Shown piece after piece: positions 1 to 7,782 of a stretch of 13,842 nt of DNA (position 1 is its first letter; every line of letters starts with the position of its first letter). The DNA lies in the NCBI GenBank assembly GCA_023460155.1, contig JAEWRF010000110.1, positions 1 through 13,842 on the forward strand, read 5' to 3'. The notes under the pieces are model-generated. The model worked only from the letters and a program-made list of their open reading frames with translations. It did not search any database and was not told the DNA's origin. Origin of the DNA: Bacillota bacterium (GTDB lineage: Bacteria > Bacillota > Clostridia > Oscillospirales > Acutalibacteraceae). The translations under genes and the position numbers were made by a program.

Positions 1-98
1 GGGTAGAAACCGGCCGTGATTTCGTTGAAGACCTGCGGGTTGAACGTCCGTCTCTGGAAGAGCGGTTTCTGGAACTTACGGAAGGAGCAAACACATGA
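1..98 (+). CDS. ABC transporter ATP-binding protein, C-terminal fragment (5' end outside window)
   Basis: One frame is open from the window edge (first full codon at position 3) to a TGA at 96-98. It encodes 31 residues ending PSLEERFLELTEGANT. A 'PSLE-x-x-F-L-E-L-T' ending is typical of the ATPase subunits of ABC-2 type exporters. The stop overlaps the ATG of the downstream permease (95-97) in an ATGA arrangement, which suggests translational coupling of the two subunits of one transporter. Walker A, signature and Walker B motifs would lie upstream of the window and cannot be checked. Family assignment therefore rests on the tail motif plus the adjacent permease. Confidence 0.75.
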   Translation, partial: VETGRDFVEDLRVERPSLEERFLELTEGANT

Positions 99-841
99 AA
101 GCTTTTTTGAGTTATCTCGGAATTCAAATGAAAATCGATCTGCGGGAAAAAGGAATCCTGATGAATTTCTATCTTGTCCCTCTGGTGTTCTTTTTTGTGA
201 TGGGAGCTGTTTTCTCCTCCATCACCCCGCAGATGAAAGCCACGCTCGCGGCGACGATGACGCTCTTTGCCCTGACCATGGGGGCCGTTATGGGAACACC
301 GGGGGCGATTGTCAAGATGCAGGAATCGGGGACGCTCCGGGCCTTCCGCGTCAACGGAATTCCGAGCTCCGCTGTCCTTACGGTGCAGGCGCTCGGCGCG
401 TTTCTGCATTTGCTGATCGTGTCTGTTATCATCTATCTCGCCGCGCCCGCAGCCTTTCATTCGGAGTTACCGAAAAATCCGCCGCTCTATTTCGGGGTGC
501 TTGCCGTATTCCTTGCTGCAAGCATCGGAATCGGAATGCTGATCGGTGCTTTTTCGAAGAATCAATCGGTCGCCACCATGCTTTCCATGGCTGTATTCCT
601 CCCCACCATGCTGCTGAGCGGCATTATGTTCCCCGCCTCCATGCTGCCGAAAGCCCTTCTGTGGGTCGGCCGGATCTTTCCTGCCACCCACGCGCTGCAG
701 GCGCTGCTCGGTCTTGCCTACCAAGTGAAAACCGATTGGAGCGCGGGCCTTTCCTTCGGAATAGTCGCGGGAATCGGTATTTTAGCTTACGTCATTGCCG
801 CTCTCCGTTTCAACCGGACACGGAAAAGCGAGCAGGCCTGA
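95..841 (+). CDS. ABC-2 type transporter permease
   Basis: A 248-residue integral membrane protein, probably the membrane half of a two-gene ABC exporter with the ATPase that ends at 98. After a short charged N-terminus, hydrophobic stretches lie near residues 24-42, 52-75, 97-118, 131-152, 161-183 and 218-237, giving about six transmembrane helices. The segment around residues 178-205 (LSGIMFP, then a proline-containing loop and IFPATHALQAL) matches the conserved C-terminal region of ABC-2 permeases of the DrrB/NatB type. The ATG at 95 has GGAAGGAG about 7 nt upstream. The length is normal for the family. The substrate cannot be read from the sequence; drugs, peptides, lipids and ions are all known for relatives. 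It is convergent with accA, separated by a shared terminator. Confidence 0.85.
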   Translation: MKAFLSYLGIQMKIDLREKGILMNFYLVPLVFFFVMGAVFSSITPQMKATLAATMTLFALTMGAVMGTPGAIVKMQESGTLRAFRVNGIPSSAVLTVQALGAFLHLLIVSVIIYLAAPAAFHSELPKNPPLYFGVLAVFLAASIGIGMLIGAFSKNQSVATMLSMAVFLPTMLLSGIMFPASMLPKALLWVGRIFPATHALQALLGLAYQVKTDWSAGLSFGIVAGIGILAYVIAALRFNRTRKSEQA

Positions 842-843
842 CG

Positions 844-885
844 AAAAAAGGATCGGAATGCGTTTTGCATCCTGATCCTTTTTTT
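844..885. terminator. Bidirectional intrinsic terminator between permease and accA
   Basis: Six A's at 844-849 precede GGATC (850-854). The matching GATCC (874-878) is followed by seven T's (879-885). Inside, GGA-(A)-TGC pairs with GCATCC around a five-base loop at 862-866, with single-base bulges at 858 and 873. The A-tract and T-tract make the element work in both directions. It fills the 46-nt space between the convergent stops of the permease (841) and accA (888), so it can end both the ABC operon and the ten-gene fab operon. Confidence 0.85.
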
Positions 886-887
886 AA

Positions 888-1670
888 CTATTTCGACGGA
901 AACGCTCCGAACTTCCGAAAACGCTCATAGCGCTGCTGAATCAGCATCTCCCGGTCCTCGGGGAGCTTTTCCGCGATAAAACGGCTGAGCAGTGTTTGCA
1001 GATCTCCACAGAGAATTTCAAAGTCTTCGGGTTCCGGAAGGATGCGCTCGATGACGCCCATCTCCTTCAGGTCCTGAGCTGTGATTTTCAGGCATTGTGC
1101 CGCTTCTTTCACCTTGGAGCTGTCCTTCCAGAGGATGCTGGCGCATCCCTCCGGAGAAATGACGGAATAGACGGAGTTTTCCAGCATCCACACCTCGTCT
1201 GAAACGGCAAGCGCGAGCGCCCCGCCGCTTCCTCCCTCCCCGATAAACACGGAAATGACCGGCGTACGGAGGGTCATCATCTCCATCAGATTCTCCGCGA
1301 TGGACTGGCCCTCCCCGCGCTCCTCCGCCGAAATGCCGCAGTAAGCCCCCGCGGTATCGACAAAGCAGATGACCGGGCGGCCGAATTTTTCCGCAAGCTT
1401 CATCTGGCGCAGCGCCTTCCGGTAGCCTTCCGGATGGGCGGAACCGAAATTGCGGCGCACCTTATCCTTGGTGTCGGAACCCTTCTCGTGGGCGATCACC
1501 GTGACCGGAATGCCGTTCAGGCGCGCAATGCCCGCCACGATCGCCTTGTCGTCCCCAAAACGGCGGTCGCCGTGCATCTCAACAAAGCCCTCAAAAACCT
1601 GCCGTACATAGGAAAGTCCGGTGGGCCGTCCCTTTGCGCGCGCGGCGGTCAGTCTGTCAAATGCCTCCAT
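888..1670 (-). CDS. accA: Acetyl-CoA carboxylase carboxyltransferase subunit alpha
   Basis: A 260-residue AccA. With AccD it transfers CO2 from carboxybiotin on AccB to acetyl-CoA, forming malonyl-CoA, the committed step of fatty-acid synthesis. Visible family features are MHGDRRFGDD near residues 32-41, the HEKGSDTKDK stretch, NFGSAHPEGYRKALRQM, the VDTAGAYCG loop, and GEGGSGGALAL, which supplies oxyanion-hole glycines in the crotonase-like carboxyltransferase fold. The protein is about 60 residues shorter at the N-terminus than E. coli AccA, as is usual for streptococcal and clostridial forms. The ATG lies 3 nt after the accD stop, and its ribosome site (AAAGGAGGGG) is inside the end of accD, so the two subunits are probably translationally coupled. 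It is the last gene of the operon. Confidence 0.96.
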   Translation of the reverse strand: MEAFDRLTAARAKGRPTGLSYVRQVFEGFVEMHGDRRFGDDKAIVAGIARLNGIPVTVIAHEKGSDTKDKVRRNFGSAHPEGYRKALRQMKLAEKFGRPVICFVDTAGAYCGISAEERGEGQSIAENLMEMMTLRTPVISVFIGEGGSGGALALAVSDEVWMLENSVYSVISPEGCASILWKDSSKVKEAAQCLKITAQDLKEMGVIERILPEPEDFEILCGDLQTLLSRFIAEKLPEDREMLIQQRYERFRKFGAFPSK

Positions 1671-1673
1671 GGT

Positions 1674-2537
1674 TCAGCCCCTCCTTTCATGAAGCGACAG
1701 CAGATTTGCAAGGTAATCCTTTTGCTTGCTCCTCACGACGATGTCGTCCAGAAATCCTTTTTCGAACAGGAATTCGGCCCTCTGGAAATCCGGAGGAAGC
1801 TTCTGACGGATCGTCTGCTCAATGACGCGCGGCCCCGCAAACCCGATCAGGGCCTTTGGCTCCGCAAGAATGATGTCCGCCTCCATGGCAAAGCTGGCGG
1901 TCACGCCGCCCGTGGTGGGATCCGTCAGCACGGCAACATACAGATTGCCCGCGTCGCTGTGACGCTTGACCGCTCCGCTGGTTTTCGCCATCTGCATCAG
2001 GGAGAGAATTCCCTCCTGCATTCTTGCCCCGCCGGAAACGGTATAGCCGACGACCGGGAGGGAATTCTCCGTTGCGTACTCAAACAGGCGCGTGATCTTT
2101 TCCCCGACCACGGTTCCCATGCTGCCCATCATTAAAAACGGCTCCATGACAAAAAGGCAGCAGGAAAATCCGCCGATTGCGGCCGTGCCGCACACGACCC
2201 CCTCTTTTTCCGCGCTTTCCAGATGCGCGTGCCAGAGCTTTTTATCATAACCGGGAAAATTCAGCAAATTCCGTGTGCGCAGGTCGGCATCCGTTTCCTG
2301 AAAGCTGTCCGTGTCGGCAACCATGCCGATGCGCTGCCGCGCGTTCATGCGGAAATGATACCCGCATTTCGGGCAGACGTGGAACCGTTCGTCCAGTTCC
2401 CCGTTCAGGAGAAACGATTTGCAGGACGGACAGGACACGCACATTTCATCCGGAATATCCGGCTGCGAATTTTTCGTGTGCCGGTCGAACCACTCCAGCG
2501 TGTTCAGGGGCTTCTTGAATAAATCCTTGTTCAGCAT
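1674..2537 (-). CDS. accD: Acetyl-CoA carboxylase carboxyltransferase subunit beta
   Basis: A 287-residue AccD, partner of AccA in the carboxyltransferase half of acetyl-CoA carboxylase. An N-terminal zinc ribbon is intact: CPSC at Cys36/Cys39 and CPKC at Cys55/Cys58. The crotonase-like domain follows, with SGGARMQEG (oxyanion hole), TDPTTGGVTASFA and IGFAGPRVIEQT, all standard for the family. The length is typical of Gram-positive AccD. The start overlaps the accC stop in an ATGCTGA arrangement (7 nt), indicating coupling. The ribosome site before it is weak (AAGGCAGG), which fits reinitiation after accC. Confidence 0.96.
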   Translation of the reverse strand: MLNKDLFKKPLNTLEWFDRHTKNSQPDIPDEMCVSCPSCKSFLLNGELDERFHVCPKCGYHFRMNARQRIGMVADTDSFQETDADLRTRNLLNFPGYDKKLWHAHLESAEKEGVVCGTAAIGGFSCCLFVMEPFLMMGSMGTVVGEKITRLFEYATENSLPVVGYTVSGGARMQEGILSLMQMAKTSGAVKRHSDAGNLYVAVLTDPTTGGVTASFAMEADIILAEPKALIGFAGPRVIEQTIRQKLPPDFQRAEFLFEKGFLDDIVVRSKQKDYLANLLSLHERRG

Positions 2538-3883
2538 AGTTTGCCTGCCTTTTCAAGCTTTTCCAGAAAATCCGTGTGGTAATTGCCGGAGCGGAAATCC
2601 GGCTGATTCAGGATATTCATATGCATCTCGCCGTTGATTTTAATCCCCTCGATCACCAGTTCGCAGAGCGCGGCCTTCATTTTTCGGATAGCTTCCTCCC
2701 GCGTCGGGGCATAAACAATCAGCTTGCCAACCAGTGAGTCATAGAACGGCGGAACGGAATAATCCTGATACAGCGCGGTGTCGAAGCGCACCCACGGTCC
2801 GCCCGGCGTATGAAGCAGAGTGATGCGGCCGCTGCTCGGGCGGAATTTCTGCGCCGGATCCTCCGCGTTGATGCGGCACTCAATGGCACAGCCGGAAACC
2901 CGAACGCCTTCCTGTTTAAAGCCGAGCTCAAGTCCCGCCGCAATGCGAATCTGCCACTTGACGAGATCGATTCCCGTGACCATCTCGGTTACTGCGTGCT
3001 CCACCTGCAGGCGGGTATTCATTTCCATAAAATAGACGTTCTGCTCCCGGTCCATCAGGAATTCGACCGTTCCGGCGTTGGTATAGCCGGCGGCCTGCGC
3101 CGCTCTCACGGCGTAGGAAACAAGCTTCTGACGAGTACGTTCATTAATCGAAGGGGCGGGGCTTTCCTCCACCAGCTTCTGGTGTTTGCGCTGAACGGAA
3201 CATTCGCGCTCCCCGAGGACAACGCAGTGTCCTTTGGCGTCGCACAGAAGCTGAACCTCGATATGTTTAGCGGGATACAGATACTTTTCCAGATAAACAG
3301 CACCGTCGCCGAAAGAATTTTTGGCTTCCGCTGAAGCTGTAAGAAACGCTTTTTCAAAGTCCTCAGGCCGATCGACCTGGCGGATCCCGTTTCCGCCGCC
3401 GCCGCTCCGTGCTTTAATGAGCAGCGGATATCCGATTTTTTTGGCCTCCGCTTTTGCCTGCTCCGCGTTTTCAACCATCTCACTGCCGGGAATAACCGGA
3501 ACTCCGGCCTCCTGCATGGTGCGGCGGGCCATGTCCTTATCCCCCATCTTCGAAATAACGCCGGAGGAAGGACCGATAAAGGCAATGCGGCATTTTTCGC
3601 AAAGGGCCGCAAATTTCGAATTCTCGGAAAGCAGACCGTACCCCGGATGAATAGCTCCCGCTCCGGTGACCTCAGCCGCCGAGATGATCGCCGCAATGTT
3701 CAGGTAGCTGTCCTTCACGGGCGCAGGCCCGATGCAGACGCTTTCATCGGCAAGGCTGACATGCAGGGCATCCCGGTCCGCCTCGGAAAAAACCGCGACG
3801 GTGGCGATGCCCATTTCCTTGCAGGCGCGGATGATCCGGACGGCAATCTCCCCGCGGTTCGCAATCAGTATTTTGGAAAACAA
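2531..3883 (-). CDS. accC: Acetyl-CoA carboxylase, biotin carboxylase subunit (TTG start)
   Basis: A 450-residue biotin carboxylase that uses ATP and bicarbonate to carboxylate the biotin on AccB. The N-terminal domain opens MFSKILIANRGEIAVRIIRA. The ATP-grasp domain shows Lys116 (GDKDMARR), the KARSGGGGNGIR loop at about 157-168, HIEVQ at about 207-211, HQKLVEE at about 234-240, GTVEFL, and the metal/biotin cluster MEMNTRLQVEH at about 286-296. I chose the TTG at 3881-3883: GGGGGAG lies a few bases upstream in the 19-nt gap after fabZ, and the protein then begins exactly where the family does. The frame stays open upstream to another TTG at 3916, but that start lacks a ribosome site and would overlap fabZ. 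The stop overlaps accD by 7 nt. Confidence 0.95.
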   Translation of the reverse strand: MFSKILIANRGEIAVRIIRACKEMGIATVAVFSEADRDALHVSLADESVCIGPAPVKDSYLNIAAIISAAEVTGAGAIHPGYGLLSENSKFAALCEKCRIAFIGPSSGVISKMGDKDMARRTMQEAGVPVIPGSEMVENAEQAKAEAKKIGYPLLIKARSGGGGNGIRQVDRPEDFEKAFLTASAEAKNSFGDGAVYLEKYLYPAKHIEVQLLCDAKGHCVVLGERECSVQRKHQKLVEESPAPSINERTRQKLVSYAVRAAQAAGYTNAGTVEFLMDREQNVYFMEMNTRLQVEHAVTEMVTGIDLVKWQIRIAAGLELGFKQEGVRVSGCAIECRINAEDPAQKFRPSSGRITLLHTPGGPWVRFDTALYQDYSVPPFYDSLVGKLIVYAPTREEAIRKMKAALCELVIEGIKINGEMHMNILNQPDFRSGNYHTDFLEKLEKAGKLC

Positions 3884-3902
3884 GGCTTCTCCCCCTACTC
3901 TT

Positions 3903-4313
3903 TCAGACGATGGCAAACGACAGCTCCGCCGTCACCGCCAGTTTTCCATCCACGGTGCCGCGGCCCTTCGCGAAATAAAACGGAGGCCGGCTCCGGGTCA
4001 TGCTGCATTCCATGACCAGGGTGTCGCCCGGCTTGACCTGCTTTTTAAACCGGACTTTTTCCAGCCCGGTAAACAGCGGAGTGTGCCCTTTAACCTGGTC
4101 GGCCAGAAGGATGCTGCAAGTCTGCGCCACCATTTCGCACTGGATCACCCCCGGGACAATCGGATTCCCCGGAAAATGGCCCTGAATAAAATATTCGTCG
4201 CCTTTAATGGTATATTTACCCACCGCAAGATTCTCGCCTTTAAGCTCCACTTCATCGACCAGCAGCATTGGCTCCCGATGCGGCAGAATCTGTTTTAATT
4301 CTTCCCGATTCAT
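3903..4313 (-). CDS. fabZ: 3-hydroxyacyl-[ACP] dehydratase FabZ
   Basis: A 136-residue hot-dog-fold dehydratase that converts 3-hydroxyacyl-ACP to trans-2-enoyl-ACP in each elongation round. The family start motif ILPHREPMLLVDEV is at residues 10-22. The catalytic His46 lies in GHFPGNPIVPGV and the catalytic Glu60 in QCEMVAQT. Its length and N-terminus match typical FabZ. The frame is open further upstream, to 4442, but the ATG at 4311-4313 gives the family N-terminus and has an AAAGG site about 8 nt before it. A 64-nt gap separates it from accB, the longest inside this operon. No FabA, FabM or second FabZ is in the window, so any route to unsaturated fatty acids is encoded elsewhere. Confidence 0.95.
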   Translation of the reverse strand: MNREELKQILPHREPMLLVDEVELKGENLAVGKYTIKGDEYFIQGHFPGNPIVPGVIQCEMVAQTCSILLADQVKGHTPLFTGLEKVRFKKQVKPGDTLVMECSMTRSRPPFYFAKGRGTVDGKLAVTAELSFAIV

Positions 4314-4377
4314 GCAAAACGCCTTTCTCCGCGCCGGAATAATCCGCCGCCCCGCACGGAAGGGCATGCTGAAAAAC

Positions 4378-4815
4378 TCAGCGGACCTTGAACAGAGTCT
4401 GGCCGTATTCGACGACCTGGCCGTTTTCCGCACAGACGGCAATAATCTCGCCGTCGACGTCGGAATTCAGTTCGTTTAAAAGCTTCATGGCTTCAATGAC
4501 GCAGAGCACGTCGCCTTTTTTCACACGGCTGCCGACCTTCACATACGACTCGGCTTCCGGGGACGGCGCGGCGTAAAACACGCCGACCAGCGGACTCTTA
4601 ACCTCCCGGTAATTGGCGGGCTCTGCACCGGCATCCCCCGCGGCCTGCAGGGCTGTGGGGACGCTCGGCATAACGGCAGCCGGAACCGCAGCGGCAGGAA
4701 CGGCGGTGACATCGCGCTCCAAACGGATCGTTTTGTCGCCCTCGGTAACCTCCAGGCAGGTGAGATCCGCTTCCCTCAAAATTTTTGCCAGAGACTGTAT
4801 TTCTTCCACCTTCAT
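4378..4815 (-). CDS. accB: Acetyl-CoA carboxylase, biotin carboxyl carrier protein
   Basis: A 145-residue BCCP. Residues 1-35 are the N-terminal domain (MKVEEIQSLAKIL... KTIRLER). Residues about 37-66 form an Ala/Pro/Val-rich linker, and the biotinyl domain occupies about 72-145. The biotinylation site is intact: EAMKLLNE with target Lys111. The carrier shuttles carboxybiotin between AccC and the AccA-AccD transferase and needs a biotin protein ligase, which is not in this window. The frame is open upstream to 4950, but that part overlaps the end of fabF. The ATG at 4813-4815 has AAAGGGG about 9 nt upstream and yields the family N-terminus. It is 28 nt downstream of fabF. Confidence 0.95.
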   Translation of the reverse strand: MKVEEIQSLAKILREADLTCLEVTEGDKTIRLERDVTAVPAAAVPAAVMPSVPTALQAAGDAGAEPANYREVKSPLVGVFYAAPSPEAESYVKVGSRVKKGDVLCVIEAMKLLNELNSDVDGEIIAVCAENGQVVEYGQTLFKVR

Positions 4816-4843
4816 GAAATGAGGCCCCTTTCGATTCCTAAAA

Positions 4844-6079
4844 TTATGCTTCCGCCTTTTTGAACGCAAGACATGCATTGTGTCCGCCGAACCCAAGGTT
4901 GGTGGAAAGCGCAAAATCGGGCTTCGCCTCGCGGGCCTTGTTCGGAACATAATCGAGGTCGCAATCCGGATCCGGCACCTGATACCCGATGGTCGGAGGA
5001 ATGATCCCCTTATTCAGTGCGAACAGGCAGGCAATCGCCTCCGCTGCTCCGGTGGCGCCAAGCATATGGCCCGTCATTGATTTAGTCGAGCTGATCAGTG
5101 CCCGATTTGCCTGCTCGCCGAGCGCTTTTTTAAAGCCGAGTGTTTCCGTCTTGTCGTTCATAGGTGTGCTCGTGCCGTGCGCGTTAATGTAGAGCAGCGC
5201 ATCCTCCGGGATGCCCGCTTCGCCGACTGCGAGCCGTACAGCATTTGCGATTCCGATTGCCTCTGGCTGCGGAGCAGTCATATGGTAAGCGTCGTTGGTG
5301 TTGCCGTAGCCGCAGATTTCCCCGTAGATTTTGGCGCCGCGCTTCACGGCGTGCTCATACTCTTCCAGAATCAGCACGGCACCGCCCTCGCCCATGACAA
5401 AGCCGCTGCGGCGTTTGTCGAACGGAGTGGAGGCCTGCAGCGGATCTTCCGCGCTGGAAAGGGCCGTCATGTTGGAAAAGCCGCCGATCGCGAGCGGATT
5501 GATCGTCGCCTCCGAGCCGCCGGCGATGATCGCATCCGCCGCGCCGTACTGAATCGCCCGGTAAGCCTCGCCGATCGTGTTGGCAGAGGTGGAACAGGCG
5601 GTCACGATGCACAGCGAAGGCCCCTGCGCGTTGAAGCGGATGGCAATATTGCCCGTGGCAATATTTGAAATCATTTTCGGAATATAGAACGGAGAAACAT
5701 GCTTCGGTCCTTTTGTAAGCATTTTTCCGCATTCTTCAATAAACGTGTCCATGCCGCCGATGCCGGAACCGACATAGACGCCGAGCCGCTCCGGCTCCAC
5801 TTTTCCCGCGATGCCGCTGTCGTCCATCGCCTGAACGGCGGCCGCCATGGCAAACTTCGCGTAAAGGTCCGTCTTGCGGACCTGGGCCTTTTCCATGTAA
5901 TCCTCCGGATGAAAATCCTTCACCTCGGCGGCAATATTTGTTTTGCAGTCCTTCGGGTCAAATCGGGTGATATAGCCTACGCCGCATTTTCCGGCGACCA
6001 GACTTTTCCAAAAGGCGGCCGTGTCGTTCCCAATCGGCGTGACCGCTCCCATTCCTGTAACAACAACTCTTTTTTTCAT
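4844..6079 (-). CDS. fabF: 3-oxoacyl-[ACP] synthase II (KAS II)
   Basis: A 411-residue condensing enzyme with the thiolase fold. It elongates acyl-ACP by decarboxylative condensation with malonyl-ACP. The catalytic triad is complete: Cys162 in TACSTSAN, His301 in NAHGTSTP, and His338 in TKSMTGHMLGATGA, with Lys333 also present. The C-terminal NLGFGGHNA motif is standard. Length and N-terminus (MKKRVVVTGMGAVTPIG) match FabF, and GGGAGGGAG precedes the ATG. It sits 27 nt after fabG and 28 nt before accB, the usual order in streptococcal-type fab operons. FabF enzymes of this type are the usual target of thiolactomycin, cerulenin and platensimycin. Confidence 0.97.
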   Translation of the reverse strand: MKKRVVVTGMGAVTPIGNDTAAFWKSLVAGKCGVGYITRFDPKDCKTNIAAEVKDFHPEDYMEKAQVRKTDLYAKFAMAAAVQAMDDSGIAGKVEPERLGVYVGSGIGGMDTFIEECGKMLTKGPKHVSPFYIPKMISNIATGNIAIRFNAQGPSLCIVTACSTSANTIGEAYRAIQYGAADAIIAGGSEATINPLAIGGFSNMTALSSAEDPLQASTPFDKRRSGFVMGEGGAVLILEEYEHAVKRGAKIYGEICGYGNTNDAYHMTAPQPEAIGIANAVRLAVGEAGIPEDALLYINAHGTSTPMNDKTETLGFKKALGEQANRALISSTKSMTGHMLGATGAAEAIACLFALNKGIIPPTIGYQVPDPDCDLDYVPNKAREAKPDFALSTNLGFGGHNACLAFKKAEA

Positions 6080-6106
6080 GATTGTCTCCCTCCCATTTTG
6101 AGTGGT

Positions 6107-6847
6107 TTACATGCAGAGCCCGCCGTCGACTCGGATCACCTCGCCGGTGATATAGGAGGCGCCGTCGTCCGCCAGGAACGCCGCAAGAGCGGCGACATCC
6201 TCCGGACTGCCCGCACGTTTTGCCGGAATTCCGGCAAGGATCGCTTCCTGCGCTTTTTCCGGCATGGACTTTGTCATATCGGTATTGATAAAGCCGGGGG
6301 CGATCGCATTGCAGGTCACGCCGCGGCTGGCCAGTTCCTTGGCAACCGACTTTGTAAGGCCTATGATTCCGGCTTTTGCCGCCGCATAGTTTGCCTGTCC
6401 GGGGTTCCCCGTCAGACCGGCAACAGAGCTGATATTAATAATACGTCCGCTTTTTTTGCGCATAAAGTGATGGTAACAATGGCGGATCATATGAAATGCA
6501 CCGTTCAGATTAGTCTGAAGCACGCTGTTGAAATCCTCAGGCTTCATGGTGGCAACCAGGCCGTCTTTGGTTATTCCGGCGTTGTTGACCAAAATATCGA
6601 TCTGCCCGAAATCGGAGAGAATCTGTTTGACCGTTTCGCCGGTCGCCTCAAAATCGGAGACGTCGCAGCGGTAGGCTTTTGCCTGAACGAAATACTGCTC
6701 CGCCTGTTCGCAGGTTTCGCGGGCCGAATTCTCGTTTCCTGCAAAAAGAATCGCGACGTTTGCTCCGCTTTCCGCCAGCTTCAGTGTAATGGCCCGCCCG
6801 ATTCCGCGCGAACCGCCGGTAACGACTGCAACTTTCCCTTTCAGCAT
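6107..6847 (-). CDS. fabG: 3-oxoacyl-[ACP] reductase
   Basis: A 246-residue classical short-chain dehydrogenase/reductase that performs the NADPH-dependent reduction of 3-oxoacyl-ACP. The cofactor motif TGGSRGIG is at residues 10-17 and NNAG at 88-91. The catalytic residues are Asn113 (QTNLNG), Ser141 (NISSVAG), Tyr154 and Lys158 (YAAAK). IAPGFINTDMT and the terminal ITGEVIRVDGG are typical of FabG. The start overlaps the fabD stop by 7 nt (ATGCTGA), and a GGGGAGG site lies about 8 nt upstream inside fabD. Position between fabD and fabF supports the FabG assignment over other short-chain reductases. Confidence 0.96.
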   Translation of the reverse strand: MLKGKVAVVTGGSRGIGRAITLKLAESGANVAILFAGNENSARETCEQAEQYFVQAKAYRCDVSDFEATGETVKQILSDFGQIDILVNNAGITKDGLVATMKPEDFNSVLQTNLNGAFHMIRHCYHHFMRKKSGRIINISSVAGLTGNPGQANYAAAKAGIIGLTKSVAKELASRGVTCNAIAPGFINTDMTKSMPEKAQEAILAGIPAKRAGSPEDVAALAAFLADDGASYITGEVIRVDGGLCM

Positions 6848-7782
6848 GAAGCGTTCCTCCCCGCTTTTAATTCGGCAACCGTTTTCGAAAGTGTCTCTTT
6901 ATCCTCCACATGATAAACCGCGGCATTCGGCAGCGTCTTTTTCACTAATCCGCTCAAGGTTTTGCCGGGGCCGACCTCGATGAACACGTCGGCGCCGTCA
7001 GCCGCCATGCGTTCCAGAATTTTCCTCCACAGTACCGGATGGTTAACCTGATTCACCGCAGTTTTCCGGACCTCCGCCGGTTCGGCGGAATAAGGTTCCG
7101 CTGTAAAATCGGAGTAAACCGTAAGGCCCGGCGCGTTTACCGGAACGGTTTTCAGGTCCGTTTCCAGACGGGCGGCAGCTTCCTGCATGAACGGAGAATG
7201 AAACGCTCCGCTCACGGCAACAGGAACGGCGCGCCCGCCCGCTTCGGCAACTTCTTTGGCCAAAAATTCCAGTTCAGCCTTTTCCCCCGCAGCAACAAGC
7301 TGGCCCGGGCAGTTGTAATTGACCGGGTAAACGTTTTTGCGGCGCGCGCAAAGCTCCTGTACCTTTTCATCCGCAAGTTTCAGAACGGCCAGCATTCCGC
7401 CGCCCGTTTTCTGTGCGGCAGCATCCATGTATTCGCCTCGGCGGCAGACAAAAGAAAAGCCCTCTTCGGGAGAAAAAACGCCGGAGAAAGTCAGCGCGGC
7501 GATTTCGCCAAGGGAGAATCCGGCCGTCAGGTCCGGATGGATTCCGTTTTCCTCCAGAGCCGCAGCCGCCGCGAGATCAACGCAGTAAACGCAGGGCTGA
7601 GTGTTGACCGTCCTGCTTAAAGTTTCCTTATCGGCGGAAAAGCACTGGTCCGAGGTCCCCGGGCGCACCCGGTCCGCAAGCGCAAAAACATTTTTCGCCG
7701 CTGCACTTGCGTCGGAGAGTTCCTTTCCCATGCCGGTGTACTGAGCGCCCTGCCCGCTGAACAAAAACGCTATTTTACCCAT
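6841..7782 (-). CDS. fabD: Malonyl-CoA:ACP transacylase
   Basis: A 313-residue acyltransferase that moves malonyl groups from CoA to ACP to supply the elongation cycle. It has GQGAQ at residues 10-14, the nucleophile elbow GFSLGE with Ser90, Arg115 in VCRRGEY, and the catalytic His195 in GAFHSPFM. The residue before the nucleophile is Phe rather than the His of the E. coli elbow (GHSLGE); this position varies in the family. The terminal FIEVGPGKTLSGLVKK motif is also typical. The ATG at 7780-7782 lies inside the end of fabK (13-nt overlap) and has AAAGGGG about 8 nt upstream. The stop overlaps fabG by 7 nt. Confidence 0.95.
   Translation of the reverse strand: MGKIAFLFSGQGAQYTGMGKELSDASAAAKNVFALADRVRPGTSDQCFSADKETLSRTVNTQPCVYCVDLAAAAALEENGIHPDLTAGFSLGEIAALTFSGVFSPEEGFSFVCRRGEYMDAAAQKTGGGMLAVLKLADEKVQELCARRKNVYPVNYNCPGQLVAAGEKAELEFLAKEVAEAGGRAVPVAVSGAFHSPFMQEAAARLETDLKTVPVNAPGLTVYSDFTAEPYSAEPAEVRKTAVNQVNHPVLWRKILERMAADGADVFIEVGPGKTLSGLVKKTLPNAAVYHVEDKETLSKTVAELKAGRNASC

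Noticed and set aside
16..930. 304-codon plus-strand open frame overlapping the permease
   Set aside because: It is a shadow of the permease in another frame. The product is rich in Arg, His, Cys and Ser with no membrane pattern or domain, and it runs into the terminator and into accA.
4314..4442. N-terminal extension of FabZ
   Set aside because: It is basic and unlike the family, overlaps the end of accB, and a good ribosome site precedes the ATG at 4313.
4816..4950. N-terminal extension of AccB
   Set aside because: It overlaps the fabF C-terminus, and the family N-terminus starts at 4815 with a ribosome site.
5699..6913. 404-codon frame opposite fabG and fabF
   Set aside because: It is antisense to two unmistakable enzymes with intact catalytic motifs, and its product has no recognisable domain.
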